From Tetradesmus obliquus (lineage: Eukaryota > Chlorophyta > Chlorophyceae > Sphaeropleales > Scenedesmaceae): a stretch of DNA of 64,000 bases. Each line of letters opens with the position of its first letter. The stretch's first letter is position 1. This document shows positions 46,133 through 59,118 of the stretch, piece by piece. The DNA lies in the NCBI GenBank assembly GCA_030272155.1, contig CP126191.1, positions 5,292,501 through 5,356,500 of the forward strand, written 5' to 3'. Both the position numbers and the translations under genes were made by a program. Under the pieces are notes generated by a model. That model searched no databases. It had not been told where the DNA came from and saw only the letters and a list, made by a program, of their open reading frames with translations.

Positions 46133-48574
46133 CTACGCTACGCTGTCCATGAGGTCCAGCAGATCCTCGCCTACGCTCTTGCCGTGCTGCTGCTCATCCA
46201 GTCCCAACCCCTCAAGCACACCCCCAACTGCCTTTATGTAGCCCTCATTCTTGCCATCGGCCCCAAACTCTAACTGCTTCTGCTCCTTCGTGCGAATGCC
46301 TGTTTCCTGTGGCTGCTGCACTGCTGCCTCTTCATCTGCCTCGTCATCGAAGCAAAGGTTCAGCTTGAAGTTGTCGGCAGGTGCCTTGCTGGTCTGCACC
46401 AGGGCTGCCAGCAGATCAAGCTCCTGCACTGCTGCCTTGTTCACCTGCTCTTCCACGTACTGCAAGTGAAGGCATTCCAAGGGCACAGCGTAGTTGTTGA
46501 GTTGGAAATACACCATTGATAAACATGACCTCAGTAGTACAGGTAAATAGACCAAAGCACAGCAGATGCAGCAGCAGGTGCCTGAAGACATGGTGGCTGG
46601 GGGTGTTGCATATGATCAAGCAGTGTCCCGCTGTCAACAGGAAGTCAGACTGCAGCTGCCTGGTGACTCTGGTTCATCTGCATTGCTCACCCTGGTTGAC
46701 TGAGCAGGCTGCTGCTGCGGCTGTGCTCCTGCACTGCTCTTGGCCGCGTCCGTGTCAGCGGAGCGTGGCGGTGGCACGGCCTTCTCACGGTCCTTGCGGT
46801 ACAGGTTGTCACCCAGCGCTACTGGGTGGCAGAAGAACTCGTTGGGGTCAGCCTGCACATAACAGTGTCATATACAGGGTGCAGCAGGCTTGCCCACTTG
46901 AGAAAGCAAGGCCATGTGATGCATGATGAATACCACTGTGCAGGTGCTGGCGGGGCTGCGCTGCCATAGTATCAGTGATGCTATTGGCACAGCTATTGCA
47001 GGAGACTGCTGCACCAATGAACCATTGTCAGCTGCTGCATGCAGCAACACTACAGAATTACTGCTTGTCAGCCATCGCCCCTTCACTGTTGCTCTCTCTC
47101 CTAACCATGCACTAGTGCAGTACTGCTAGAAGCACCTGCTTGCAAGCATACAGCCTTGCTGCTCTGCCTAAGCACCTGGACCTGATCAGAATCATTTGCT
47201 GCCCACCGCTAGCGCAGCCACCAGTGCAGTAGCTGCAGCTGCCCTGGCAGCCGTGCTGCTGCTGCGCGTTCCCCGCCCACCTTCTGGCTGTTGACGTGCA
47301 GCCGCTCCTCGTGCTCCAGCCTGCCTGTGTCGTCAAAGCTGCGCACCAGGCCCACCTGGTCGCTGATGCAGCTGGGCGCCACCAGCTTGCCTGAGCTCGG
47401 CTGCTGGATGCCCTCCGCCAGGAACAGGCTCACCTTCACGCGCTTGTCCTGGAAGAACCTGGCAGCAGCGCAGCAGGACCCAAAATCCGATTGCGATTGC
47501 TGGTTGCATATGAGTATGGCAGGTATTGTGGCATGCAAGCATGTGAGCCTGCATTATATGTGCCACCAAGCATTGCTGTGCTAGACCATGCATCATGCCC
47601 CTCAGGTTGCATTGGTAATGAATGAGCTGCTCCTGCAAGCTGCACGGCAGCACGCCAGCGTGCACACCTGGCCAGTGTCTGACGCAGCAGAGACAGTTCT
47701 CCAATGCTGAGTGTGCCGTAGAACCTGACGGTGGCCTCCTCTGCATAGCTGACCAGGTGGATGACATCAGCATCTACCTTGCCCTCTGGGCTGGCTGCTG
47801 CTGCTGTTGTCAGTATGGCCTGCACTGTGCCCAGGTGGCGCAGGGTGACCTGCAACCACGACAGATTGCCACGTGTAGGTGCAGGCCACATGTCAGTGGT
47901 TGGCTGTGTGTTTTGACTGGATGCCAAGTTTCGAATGTTTGTCGAGCATATGCAGACGTTGCTGGCCTGACATGCACTCCCTGCAGAACACATGCAGCTG
48001 TGTGCCAGTGTTCAGCCAGGTGAGCGCACAATCACGATGTACTATGGTAGCACATGAGCACATGAGCAGACACAGCTGCGCTGAGTGTGGCCATGTGCCA
48101 TATGTGTGCTTCTGTTGCTGCTGCCTGCCTGCTAACCGCACCTGGATCATGTCATCCAGGCGCGGAGCACACATGAGCTGGTACTTGGCTCCCATGACTA
48201 TCAGGTCGAAAAGCTTGTCCATGCTGCAGCAAACCACATGGGGCTCAGCTCTGCTTGACACAGATGCAGGCATCAGGCTGTGCAACCTAGCCATCAGGGC
48301 AGCACGGCTCCTACCTGGACTCACTCAACCGCATGATCGAGGAGTGCGCTAGTCGGTCGAAGATCTTGCGTGTTGAGTGCAGGCTGTACATGTCTTGCGG
48401 AACGAAGAGCTTCTCGCTGAGGAAGCTGCGGTCAAACATGGTGCGTACGATGTCCTGCAGCACCTTCGCGCTTTTATCTTGTTGGATGCCCTGAGCCTTT
48501 AGCCGCTGCTCAAGAATGTAGACCATCTCACAGCCCAAGTTCAGAACCACCCATGGCATACCCAACAGCGACAT
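46133..48574 (-). CDS. OSCP1: OSCP1 / NOR1 family protein, 6 exons, 396 aa
   Basis: Exons, 5' to 3': 48574-48315, 48223-48142, 47849-47668, 47458-47281, 46852-46691, 46459-46133; phases agree and nothing is missing. It matches animal OSCP1 along its length: VLNLGCEMVYILEQRL, TMFDRSFL, RLAHSSIMRL, SSMDKLFDLIVMGAKYQ, YGTLSIGELSLLRQTLARFFQDKRVKVSLFL, then a Ser/Gln-rich insert, FKLNLCFDDEADEE and the C-terminal DLLDLMDSV. The length is close to human OSCP1 (about 380). In animals the protein is tied to organic solute uptake and cilia/testis expression; in a green alga a ciliary or trafficking role is an inference. The family is restricted to some eukaryotes. Confidence 0.93.
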
Positions 48575-49507
48575 GGTGTTGCTGCTGTCAGTTCAACAGG
48601 TGGTCCAGCCTCACAACATGTCGCCACACTGAAGGGGTTTCAATGCTGCATGTGCAGATAGAAGCACCGTCCCAGGTGGCTGATCACAACCCCTGAAAAG
48701 CTGTGCTGTAACAAATCAGTGCAACTGTCATAACAAGTGTAACAGTTACATTCCATCGCTGTGGCCCACAGCCGGGCTTGCTAGGTACTTTAAGGATGTT
48801 GATGATGATGATGACGATAACTCCATCGCTCAGGGATCAGCGCAAATCAGCGCAGGGATCAGCACAGACATCAGGGGGCTCTGCCAGCATCACGCACGCG
48901 TGGCATCACGCTACGGTCGGTCTGTGAGTTGTACAGGCAGCGCAGCAGCTTGGCTGTCGCCTCTGCTGCCAGAAGCTAATGATGCCTGGCCAGCGTCGAG
49001 CAGTCAGAGCCTGCAAGCAAGCAGCACAGCATGCAAACCCTCTGTCAACAGCAAGTCATGTCATGTTCCGATCAATTGCCGGCCCTCCGCGCGTTGCGTG
49101 CTGGTCCAGGGGTGAACCTGGATCAATAACAGGCTGCAGGCACGTCAATTACATGATGCCAACTTATGCATCCCACCACCGCAGCTGTGTGCAACACAAG
49201 CAAGGTAGACAGCTAGCACCCGCACCTGAAGTACAGTGGCAATCCGCAGCATGTTGCCGCAGCTCCCGCTCTGCCCCTTAAACCTTAAGCCCCCGATTCG
49301 GTGAGGACCTGAGATACCTCTGCTGCAACAACCTGACTGCAGCCATGCTGTACCCACATCTGCTTCACATGCTGCTATTGCTGCTGCTCCTGCAGCTGCT
49401 GGTGAACTGACGCAGCACCAGCAATGCCTGCTGCTGCTGGTGGTAGCTGCGGTGCGGTGAGCCTTCGCCAAAGTTGCTGGGCTCTGCCACCTCTCCTCCT
49501 GCAGTTT
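48575..49507. other. Spacer upstream of OSCP1
   Basis: 0.93 kb. It should hold the OSCP1 promoter on the 48575 side. Contains the 13-bp palindrome TGTAACAGTTACA at 48739-48751, a gat-repeat patch near 48800, and the 3' side of the Gln-rich gene. No coding signal was found. Confidence 0.5.
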
Positions 49508-52500
49508 CTAGTAGCACTCCCCTGGTTCCAGAGACATGCTGCATGAGCCAGCGGGCTCTGCGGCTGCTGGCTGCCGCAGCATCAGGCCCTGCCTGCCGCC
49601 GCCTGTGTCGACCAGCACAAACTCATCAGCCAGCGCAGCCGCTGCAAAGTCCTTGAAGCTTGTGAAGAGCTGCAGGCGATGACAACACATGGGCAGCATC
49701 TGTCATCGTCCTTGGCTGAGAGTGCAACGGTAGGATGACTGTCACAATACTTTAACGTCAGGAACACGTTCTCGGCAAGCAAGGATGTCTTATCAAGCAT
49801 GGCAGCACAGCTGTGTGGCTAAAAGGATTTGACCCAGAAGCACTCAAAAGCACATCCCAGCTCATGCTCCCTGCGTACCTTGTCACTGTACTGCTTCAGC
49901 AGGGGGTCCATCACGCCCCCAGCCTGCATGCGTGCAGATGCCAGCGCAATGTCAATGACGCCGCCAGCTGAGCAGCCCTGCTGCTGCTGCTGCTGCTGCT
50001 GCTCGTGCTGTTGCTGCTGCAGGTGGCTGTGCAGGCGTGCCTTATAAGCTGCCAGCAGCTGCTGGCAGCGCTTGCCAGCCAGCAGTGCCTGTGCTGCATG
50101 CGGTTGTAGCCCCAGGAAGGTTGCTGGAGTGCTGCCGATAGCTGGGGGCCGCTTCTCCAGCCTGAAGACGTCTGCAGCATGAAGCAGCACAACAGGGCTT
50201 CAGATCACAGCACGCATTCGGGCGCGCTGCTTTCACAAACATACTCTTGCTACCTGGGCACTGCTTGGTTGACAGTGTTGTTATTTGTTCCAGCTGGCAC
50301 CAGTGCTGGCAGAGGCAGCATACTCTCAAGACTGCCCCTGCCAGCCATCTAACTTCACCCCGATCTTCACACCCTGCCGCCCCTCACCTGGGAACTTGGC
50401 CAGGAACTTCACAGCCAGCTCCTCGCTGGGCAGGTGCTGCTGCATCGGCTCGTGCACTTTCAGGTACCAGTCCAGCTGCACCAGCCGCCCGCCCCGCGTG
50501 TCCACCACAGCCTTGGTCAAGCCCCAATGCTGCAGGGAGAAGCGCAGATCGTCAAACAACGTGAGGGCGTAGTTGGCAGGGAGCTTGAGCTTGGGGCCAC
50601 CAGATGCTGCTGATGGCTTTGCTGGGGATGCAGCAGCACCTGCACTGGTGGCAGCAGCAGCTGCAGCAGGGCTGGCGGCAGAGCCATTCGCGGCTGGCGT
50701 GTTGCGGGGTGCAACCGTGGCGTGAGAGGTGGCAGCCCTCTTGCTGCGCGGCTGCTCGCCACCACCAGCAGCACGCTTCGCACCCAACAGCTGCTGCTGC
50801 TGGCCCTGCGGCTGCTGCTTCTGGGTGGTGGCAGCCCTGGCCTGCTTGATAACACCTAAACCTGCCAGTGCTACTGTTGCTGCCTCTTCAGCTGCATGCC
50901 GCGTGGGGCTGTACGGCTCATCTTCAGTCTGCTGGCTGCCAGCTGCTGGCGGACCAGGCACAACAACAGGTGGCACAGCAGGTGCCTGTGCCACTGCTGC
51001 CTGACGCTGCTGCTGCTGCTGCTGTTGATGCTGCACATGCTCCTTCCTGGCATGCGCAGCCGGCAGCTGCATGCCTGCCGTAGAGCTCCATGGCGGCAAT
51101 GCTGCAGCAGCAGCAGCCTCTGCGCCATCAAGCTGCACTGCATCAGCAGCTTGCTGCTGCTGCTGCTGCTGCTGCTCCTGCTTTGTCGACACACCTGCTG
51201 CAGTCGCTCTGGCCATTGGAGTAACGCTCTGTGCTGGCTGTTCCTGCTGTTGCTGCTGCTCAGGTGCCGCTTCATTGTTGCTGACAGTCTGCTGCTGCTG
51301 CTTGCCATTTTCAGGTTCTTGCTGCGCTGCAGGCTGGAAGCTGCCGGGGTGCTCCAGGTCATGCAGCATCTGCTGCAGCACCTCTCGCGTGACGGTGGCT
51401 TCCAGGCCTGACACTGCTGCTGACAGCAGCCGCAGCAGCTGCAGCAGCGCCTTATGCGGCACACCTGGCAGCTGGTTGTGCAGCAGTGCCACCAACGCTG
51501 CGCTGGGCTCTGCCAGCAGCTGCGCCCAGCTGCGCTGCTGCTGCTGCAGCTGCTGCTGCTGTTTCTGTTGCTGCTGGGTGTGCAGCTGCTGCGGCAGCTT
51601 CACATGCAGCTGCTGCCCACTGCTGAAGTCCTGCAGCGCTGTGATGATGGGACGTAGCACTACCATGCTGCTCCTGTGCCGCTGCAGCAGCTGCTGGATG
51701 GGCAGCAGCAGCTGGTGTGCTCTGGTGTAGCGCCACAGCTTCAGCATAACTGTGGCAACCTACGCAAGTAAATACAGCATGCAGAAGTCTGGCACTGGTG
51801 GAGGTCAAAGATGGCTGCTAATACACAGCATGCACCTGGGTGCCGCATGCAACACCTCAGGTGCCAATAGCCAAGCAAGGCCTGGGTGCATCTGGCATGG
51901 TTTTGCCACTGCCAGTGCAAACTGTACAGGGGCAAGGCCTCGCAGCAAAGCTAAGCGGGTTGGCTGACAAAGACAATTGCGGCTGTCTCACCACGCGACG
52001 CGCACCTGCTGCGTAGTGCTGAGGTCCCTGTCTGCTGTTGATGCGTGCAGTTGCTGCACTGCACTGCACCAGCTGGCCTCGCTGAGGTGCTCTGCTGCTG
52101 CAGTATCCTCACACGCAGCAGGTGGCAGCAGGTCAACTGCAGATGACACGCTGAGCGTCTGCACATTGCCAGAGCCGTCCGTGCAGTGTAGCAGTGTCCC
52201 CTCCACATCCAGCAGCCCTGCAACAAAGCACATGCAATGAGTGGCTTGTCTTTGAGCGCAGATCGGTGTGGCTTGCAACGCTGCTGCTGCGTGCTGTGTA
52301 CAAGCTGGCAGTGCTGCAGCATGTCAGCAGAGCGCGCACCTGCAGCTGTTGTTTTGGGGGAGCTCTTCGCCACTTGCCAAAGCTTAAGTTTACTACTGCT
52401 GCTGTGAAAAGCAACGAAGCAGCCAGACAGGGGATCCTCCTGATGGGTCACCAGCTGGCACAGCAGCAGCTGTGCCTGAAGGACTGACGCTGCCTCCTGC

Positions 52501-52562
52501 CTGCTGACGAACGTCGCACGCACGATACCATCCAGAAATTCAACTTCTTGCTTCGGCGCCAT
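49508..52562 (-). CDS. Gln-rich protein of unknown function, 5 exons, 753 aa
   Basis: Exons, 5' to 3': 52562-52340, 52217-52006, 51759-50388, 50171-49879, 49669-49508; phases agree and the total is a multiple of three. Structured parts: an N-terminal domain (FLDGIVRATFVSRQEAASVL, LLDVEGTLLHCTDGSG), a helical block (VMLKLWRYTRAHQLLLPIQQ, MVVLRPIITALQDF), and a C-terminal region (YALTLFDDLRFSLQHWGLTK, LVQLDWYLKVHEPMQQHL, FRLEKRPPAIGSTPATFLG). Between them lies about 300 residues of poly-Gln and Ala with a basic KRAATSH stretch that could be a nuclear signal. I do not recognise the family. The last exon depends on the donor at 49878; without it the frame stops at 49819. Confidence 0.7.
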
Positions 52563-54201
52563 GCAGACGCTATTTGCACTCGAGATGCAGCATGTGACCG
52601 TTTACGATGCTGATGGTGTGGTTTGCGTCCTGCGCAACATACACGATACAACCCAAAGCATACATGTAGGTGTTGTGGTACGCAGCGAGCCAGCCTAGCT
52701 GGGCATGCCTGGTCAGAGATACTTGCAGTGCTCACAGTGAGGGGGCTGAGGCTGTCACAGTGTCAGGCGACATGTTACAATGCAACCCCCCAGGCCCAGG
52801 CTCAAACATCGGCTCTGGCTGGAGTGGGCACAGTGTTTGATGTTCTCAGCCAATTGCTTGCCCGCATGCAGCTGCCAGCCAGACAAGTGCACAGCCATAA
52901 GAAAGGGCGTGGTGACAAGCGGGCCCTACGCCGGGCCCGGGCGTGTCAGGCGCATTGGCAGTAAGGGCTGGCCAGAGACAACACACACAGACAAAGTAAC
53001 AGAGACAGCCAGTAGGACAACAACAGCCCTGATGCACATGTAACCATGGCGTGCAGCACTTGAAGTGTGCATACAAGACACGCCAGCTGTGCTGGCCTGC
53101 TGCTCATCAGCATTTATGCGTGAACACTGTAACATTGCGTGCATTGCACACTGCAAACGGCATCCGCCCGAGCCAAAGGTCAACAGGCATGTGTACACGG
53201 CACACGCGCACTGCCAGCAGCACTTGAATGAGGCTGCTGGAGATGCCCCAGGCAGGCCGGGTCCCTTGGTCACTCACACCAAAGCTTCACCATACCCGTG
53301 CATTGAACCGTTGCCAATACAAGTCTTGCGGGTCACCGGACCTTCAAGAGGTTGCTGATGCCCAGCGAACCAGCAACAACAGTCGCCACAGTCACAACAC
53401 AAACGCCACCTTTGACCAGCATAGGTTTGGCTGCACTCATTCATGAGCAGTCATTGCGTGCAGTACATGATCAAGCCATGACTGGCGCCTGCAGGGTGCA
53501 GGTGACTGACACCAAAGCAGCAGGGAACCACCAGACAGTGGCTTGTGCTTACCACTCCCCCACAGCAGCACACAACCAGCTGGCAGCTGCAGAAACAGGC
53601 TGCACAAGGCAGCACATGAGATACCACTTCTCTCCGGGCGAGAACGTGCTGCATGGAGTCTGCAGCAGCATGAGAACCTCGTGTAACCCATGTCACGACA
53701 AGGCGGAGAGCATCAACAGCACGGACCAATATGAGATGTCACATGGCTTGAAGATGACGATTCACTCAATTTGGCATGCAACAGCAGCACCACCAAAAGC
53801 TGTTCTACAAAGCAGTTGCCCACGACAAGGAAGAGTTGAAAAACTCTGCAGTGGCATGCTGGCAACAGTACACCAGGCACGGCATTGCTGTCAGTGCTCA
53901 TATAAGTTACAGGGCAAAAGGTTGGTCCTGTGCTCGGTTGTGTTTGTGTCCAACCAGCTCTGTCCACACAATTCACACAGTTCACACAACAATCCTGTCT
54001 CAAAAGAACCGGCAGTGCCATGGGCCGCTCAGCTGGCAACATGCAGCAGGCAGGCAAATCACACTCAGGAAGCTAGAGTCTAACAAGCGGGAAATAACAG
54101 AAAGTTTTGGATGGCGAGTGCAACGCGATAAAGAAGTCAATGGCACTTGACGATGCAATCAAGCAATCAATGCTGTGGCGCAGCAGCCAGCGCCTTGACA
54201 G
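52563..54201. other. 1.6-kb spacer
   Basis: Between the start of the Gln-rich gene and the end of the MATE gene, both on the minus strand. A TGTAA box on the minus strand at 53907-53911 may serve MATE. The region is less GC-rich, with no gene signal. Confidence 0.45.
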
Positions 54202-57200
54202 CTACCTGTCTATGCTGTCACATGACTGCAGCAGGCCGCGCTGCAAGCTGGCCTGATGCTGCATCACACGCTGCTGCTGCTGCTGCGGCGGTGGTCCAGC
54301 ATGCACGTCAAGATCACTGCTGCTGTTGCCGCCAGCAACACCAGCCAACAGTGACACACGCTCCTGATCACTGTCGGGCTGCTGCGACCTACTGTGCCTG
54401 CCGCCATCCTCTTTGCTGTCCCTGCCAGTCCTTCGTGGCCAGACATCAGGCACGCTACCACTGTCACGCCCGTCTGCTGCATCCCTGCTAGCTGCTGCTG
54501 GTGCTGGTGCTGCTGCTGCTCCAAGTGCCGCCGCCTTTGCATCCACGGCCTCATCCTCATGTGACGCCAGCAGCGCAGCTGCCCGCTCCACCTCGCGCGG
54601 CCAGTTGAAGCGCCCGATGATGAGCAGCTGCACCGCGCTCATGCTGTAGGTGGTGCACAGCAGCCCCAGCCAGAAGCCGCGCACACCCATGCCCAGCTTC
54701 AGCCCAAACAGCGCCGACAGCGGCACGCCAAAGCACCTGCGGCCGCAGCACAGCAATGAAAACAGAGTAGGCATGGAGTCCACTGGGTGTGTTACCTTCA
54801 GCAAAGACATGTGCAGCTGCCACCGGTGGACCAACTTAGGACTGCAGAGCTGCAAAAACGCAACTGAAGCGTCAACGAATGCAACGTTGTAACGCGAACA
54901 ATGTGCACAGCGCCGGCCGCGGCCCTCACCAGTAGCCGACCGCGTTGATGGCCGCGCCCAGGCCCTGCCGCCCAGCACCCCGCAGCGTGGCAGCCGCCAC
55001 AGCATTCACACCATCGCCTGGCAGCAGCAGCAGCAGCAGCGCAGAAGAGGCAGCAGCGGCCGAGGTGAAGAGAGGCATGAACCAGGCTGCACAGAAGACA
55101 CAATGTACACGGAGTAACACCACTATGTCCACACAATTGCGCAGCACTGACACCCCGTGCATCAGGCAACATACTGCATACCGCTCAGATGCCCAAGATG
55201 TGCGTGGCTTGGCTCATCTGCGTCCGTCAGGACACAGCAACATGCTGCTGCCGCCCCCAGCCACCCCACAACCTCTCCTCGCCCCGCCTTACCTATGAAA
55301 GTTGGCAGCAGGATTGGGAACACCTGCCGCGCCAGGCCCTCCACCTCTTCATTATTCGTCAGCAGCGCCAGCACCTGCCGCGCGCCGAAGAACAGCCCCA
55401 GAATCATGCACGCCTGCACCAGGATGACCGCAGCCACGCCGATAATGAAGGCCAGGCGCGCTGTGGCTGCGTTGCCCGCGCCCAGCTCGTTGCCGATGCG
55501 CGTGTTGACTGATGAAGAGTAGGCCATGGAGGCCATGTATGCGCTGGCGGAGATCTGCAGGCACAGGCCCTGCAGCAGCAACAACACAAGATGACAGCAA
55601 GGTAGGGCGCGTGGCGGCAAGCACAGGGGGTGTGGTTATCCGTGAAGGGTGTGGCAACTGAATGCCACGTGGCATGCTGCTCTGTGGGGTGTATCTGCTG
55701 AGCGTGCGGTATGCCAGGCAACAATGATGTGCTGCGGCTGTAGCTCACACTGTTGGTGCGTTACACAAGCAATGGTGCAGGGCCTGCCACAGGCGAGCCC
55801 AGGGGAGGAAGGCAAGATGTGCATTCCTGTCCAGCTGTGCTGGCAGCCTGAGCTCACCATGACTCCCACAGCCACCTCCGCGTTGCTTGTGACACCTGCG
55901 TAGCGCAGCAACAGCAGACGCACATCAGCTGCGTGAGCTGTGCAGCACGCAAAGCAGCAAGCAGCATGCGCGCCAATGACCCCCCCACAACTTGAAGCCC
56001 AACCACCTGCCAAGCTCTTAAAACCTCAGATGCAGGCTCGAGCGCATCAAGTGTATCCACGCAGCAGAGTGTCTAGTTGTATGTCTCTTCCTCAACCACA
56101 CACATGCAGAGACCCAATTGAGTTGTACCAGCACTGTTGCTTTGCCAATACTATCATCACAAACCAAGGCCTGACACGACCACAAGAACCCAGGCGCACC
56201 TGCCAGCAGGATGAGCACCTCGTAGCACCACCACTCCATGCAGATCATCAGGCAGGCAGGCACACCGTACGACAGGTACATGCCCCAGCCCGCAAACACA
56301 GCCATGCTGGGCCGGCTCCACGTGGCCTGAGGGTCCCCGGCTGCTGCCATGGCTGCGTCCCGCCACGCAGTGTAGCCGATGAGCAGCAGGCAGCTGGTGG
56401 CCTGGCTGAGCACAAAGGCGTACGCGGCACCTGTCAGGCCCAGCTGCAGCCTGCGCTTGCAGGAACCAGGTGCAGGGGGGGAGGCAGATGAGTAATTTGC
56501 AATCGTTGCCGTATGAGAGGCCGAGAATGCTGCCTGTGTAGCAAAAAGTTACAGTGACGGCAACGCTGACAGCTCTGCTCCACACAGTCCTCTGCTGCAC
56601 TCCGCATGCAGCTAGCTGCAACAGTGCCATCACAGCGTCGAAGCACTCTGCAGCTTGCAGTGAACCCCGCCCCACGCACTGGCCGCCACGCACTTGAAGA
56701 TGAGCAGCCAGTTGTACAGCGGGCAGAGGCAGCTGGTGACCATGGTGATGACCATGCCCGGCAGCACCACCTGCTGCGCCAGCAGGTAGCGCTTGAGGCA
56801 CTCCACCACAGCACCCATGAACAGCGTGGGCAGGATGCACCACAGGTACCTGCAGACGCAGCAGCAGCAGCAGCAGCAGATGCATGACATAGGTTGCTTT
56901 CTCAACAACTTCAGCTTCACTGGGTAACATGACAATGAGGTAGGCCCAGAAGCAATGCAGAGTTGCGCCATGCTACCAGCGGGGGTACTACAGCACCCAC
57001 GGCTGCTGCGGCAATTCACCTGCCAGGTCAGCTGCACTACAGAGCAATGTGAGCAGGCGCATGCCATCCGTGCTGCTGCCGCTGCTGCTGCTGCTGCTGC
57101 GCTCACCGTGCTGCGCCCGCTGCGATGCTGGGCTTCTGGCCCACCGCCAGCAGCAGCGGCTCCGCGTGCGTCCACAGCAGGCTGATGGGCAGGCACATGA

Positions 57201-58192
57201 GCCAGGTGATGAGCAGCGCGCGCTGCAGCCACAGCCCCAGCGCCTTGTAGCTGCGCCCGCCATACGCCTGGAAAAGGAGGGGAGGGGGAAAAACAGCAGG
57301 CGGCAGGAGCGCGCGTGGTGGTGTCTTCCGCATGTGTGGGGAGCTGTGAGGCGGCACGATACAGCACTGCTGCTGCATGTTCTGCTGCAATCAGCTCCCT
57401 GCAATCTGCTGCCCTTTTCTGCTGCAACCACTCCCTGCCATCCCCTGCATGTTCCGCTTGCGACATCAACTGCCTGCAATTTCACATGCTGATGTCAGCC
57501 GGCAACTGCCTCAATACCAACTTTTGCTGCCAAGTGTTCCTGCCCACCTGGCCACACAGCGTCTCCATGCCAGCTGACAGCCCCTGCACCACTGAGTAGC
57601 CCGACACGTTGAACAATGAGTTCGCCAGCACAGCACTAGACAGCAGCGAGGGGTCATCCAGGTGGCCTATGAATGCCACCGCAACAACTGACGTGCTGTA
57701 GGCCAACAGGTTCTGCAGGAACAGCGGCCCTGCCATCTTGGACTGCCTGTGCAACAGACGTGGCAGGGACAGCAGCAGGCAGGGGGCACACAAGCAGTCA
57801 TTGCTGCAAGATAGAGGGCTGCTGCTCTCGCCCAGCACAAGAGTGTGATGGTTGAAGCGATGGGAAAGCATGTAATGGGCGGTACGATGCTGTGGAAGCA
57901 CTGGGCTCGGCACGTCACATGTGCTGCTGCTGCCATCATTGCTGCTGTTGCTGCTGCCAGGTTGCGCTTGCAGCTGTTTACCAGTTCACACTGCCTACCT
58001 TTGCAGCTCTTCGAGTGGGCTCGAGCTGCGAGTTTTGCTGCGGATGTGGCTGAACGTCAACATCTCGCTGCTGAAGGACTGAAGCGAACGCAAGGGGGCC
58101 TGAGACGGTTCAGGCCTCAGGCGATCTGTCTCATGCGCGTCCATTTCTTCCATGCCACTGTCTTGGTCGCTGTGTTGCTGTGGTTGGCCCAT
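54202..58192 (-). CDS. MATE family multidrug/toxic compound exporter, 9 exons, 655 aa
   Basis: Cation-driven antiporter that exports organic compounds or loads them into vacuoles. Exons, 5' to 3': 58192-57999, 57746-57548, 57267-57107, 56849-56694, 56450-56200, 55895-55858, 55569-55293, 55086-54930, 54736-54202; phases agree and the sixth exon is only 38 nt. After a hydrophilic N-terminus come about 12 TM segments with eukaryotic MATE marks: LQNLLAYSTSVVAVAFIGHL, GLSAGMETLCGQAYGG, VPACLMICMEWWCYEVLIL, SVNTRIGNELGAGNAATARL (the VSxRVxNELGAG motif), and LGAAINAVGYWCFGVPL. The C-terminal 125 residues are Asp/Arg/Ser/Gln-rich and cytosolic. An upstream in-frame ATG at 58324 would add 44 residues. 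Substrate unknown. Confidence 0.93.
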
Positions 58193-59118
58193 ACCTGGCT
58201 CCCACACACAACCAGTATATCCGTCAGCACATTGTTGAGCACTTAAGGGTGTGTAGAGGTGCTTAAACTGATCGGACAAACAATTTCTTGCACAGCAACG
58301 GGCTTCAACCAACAGGAACGGCATCAGTAGGGTTTACTGCACTCAAGTCCACTTTTGGCCAGACATGTACAACCGCCTGGGTTGCTGATCTCCACACCAA
58401 AGCATATCGACAGAACATCATTTTGTTGAGTAACGTTTTGAGGCAAGCAACTTCAGGGTGAACACCATGGCACTTGGCTACTCCATGCGCTTAGGGCCTG
58501 CCAGTGCACTGCACGTGCTGCTACACCTGGCAGTGTCTGCAGAACACCGTTGAATGATGAGCTGGTGGGTTTCGGCATCAATACCCGCAGATATTCATCG
58601 ATCTTTGTAATGGAAAATTGCATGACACGCATACGCTGAAACCGTGCATTCAACAGGGAGCAATGATTGGAGCATCAGTAACCGTCTGCAGCAGCCCATC
58701 TTTCCTCCAGCTCGTGCTAGGTTTCTTTCAACGAGCGATGCAAACAGTTCATGGTGATTACCTAAGGAACTGTGGTAGAATAGAGGAACCCCAAGCCGGT
58801 GCCGGTTCAGCTGCTGCGATGTGACAGTGACAGTCCAGGGTTTCTCGCTTCGCGACATTCGCCCTTGACACTCGCTCATATGCTGTAGTACGGCAATCAG
58901 TTTGTATTTTTATCCTTGTGCTCGACGTTGTAGTATGGTGCAGCGACCCTAGCGTGATCCGTGCCGCTATCCGTGCTACGACACACCCGCTGTCGTCCGT
59001 CACATGTAGTGCGCTTTGCTTCCGCTCTTGTTGACCAGCAGCAGATATGCATAGTAGCGCACCGTGGGCGCCTTTACGTAGCAGCCTACGCGTGTAAGGT
59101 ACAACTAGCAGCAGTAGC
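58193..59118. other. Divergent MATE / Argonaute upstream region
   Basis: 926 bp between the divergent starts of the transporter and Argonaute. The part up to 58324 may be extra MATE coding sequence. It carries the probable promoters of both genes; no defined motif can be named. Confidence 0.5.
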
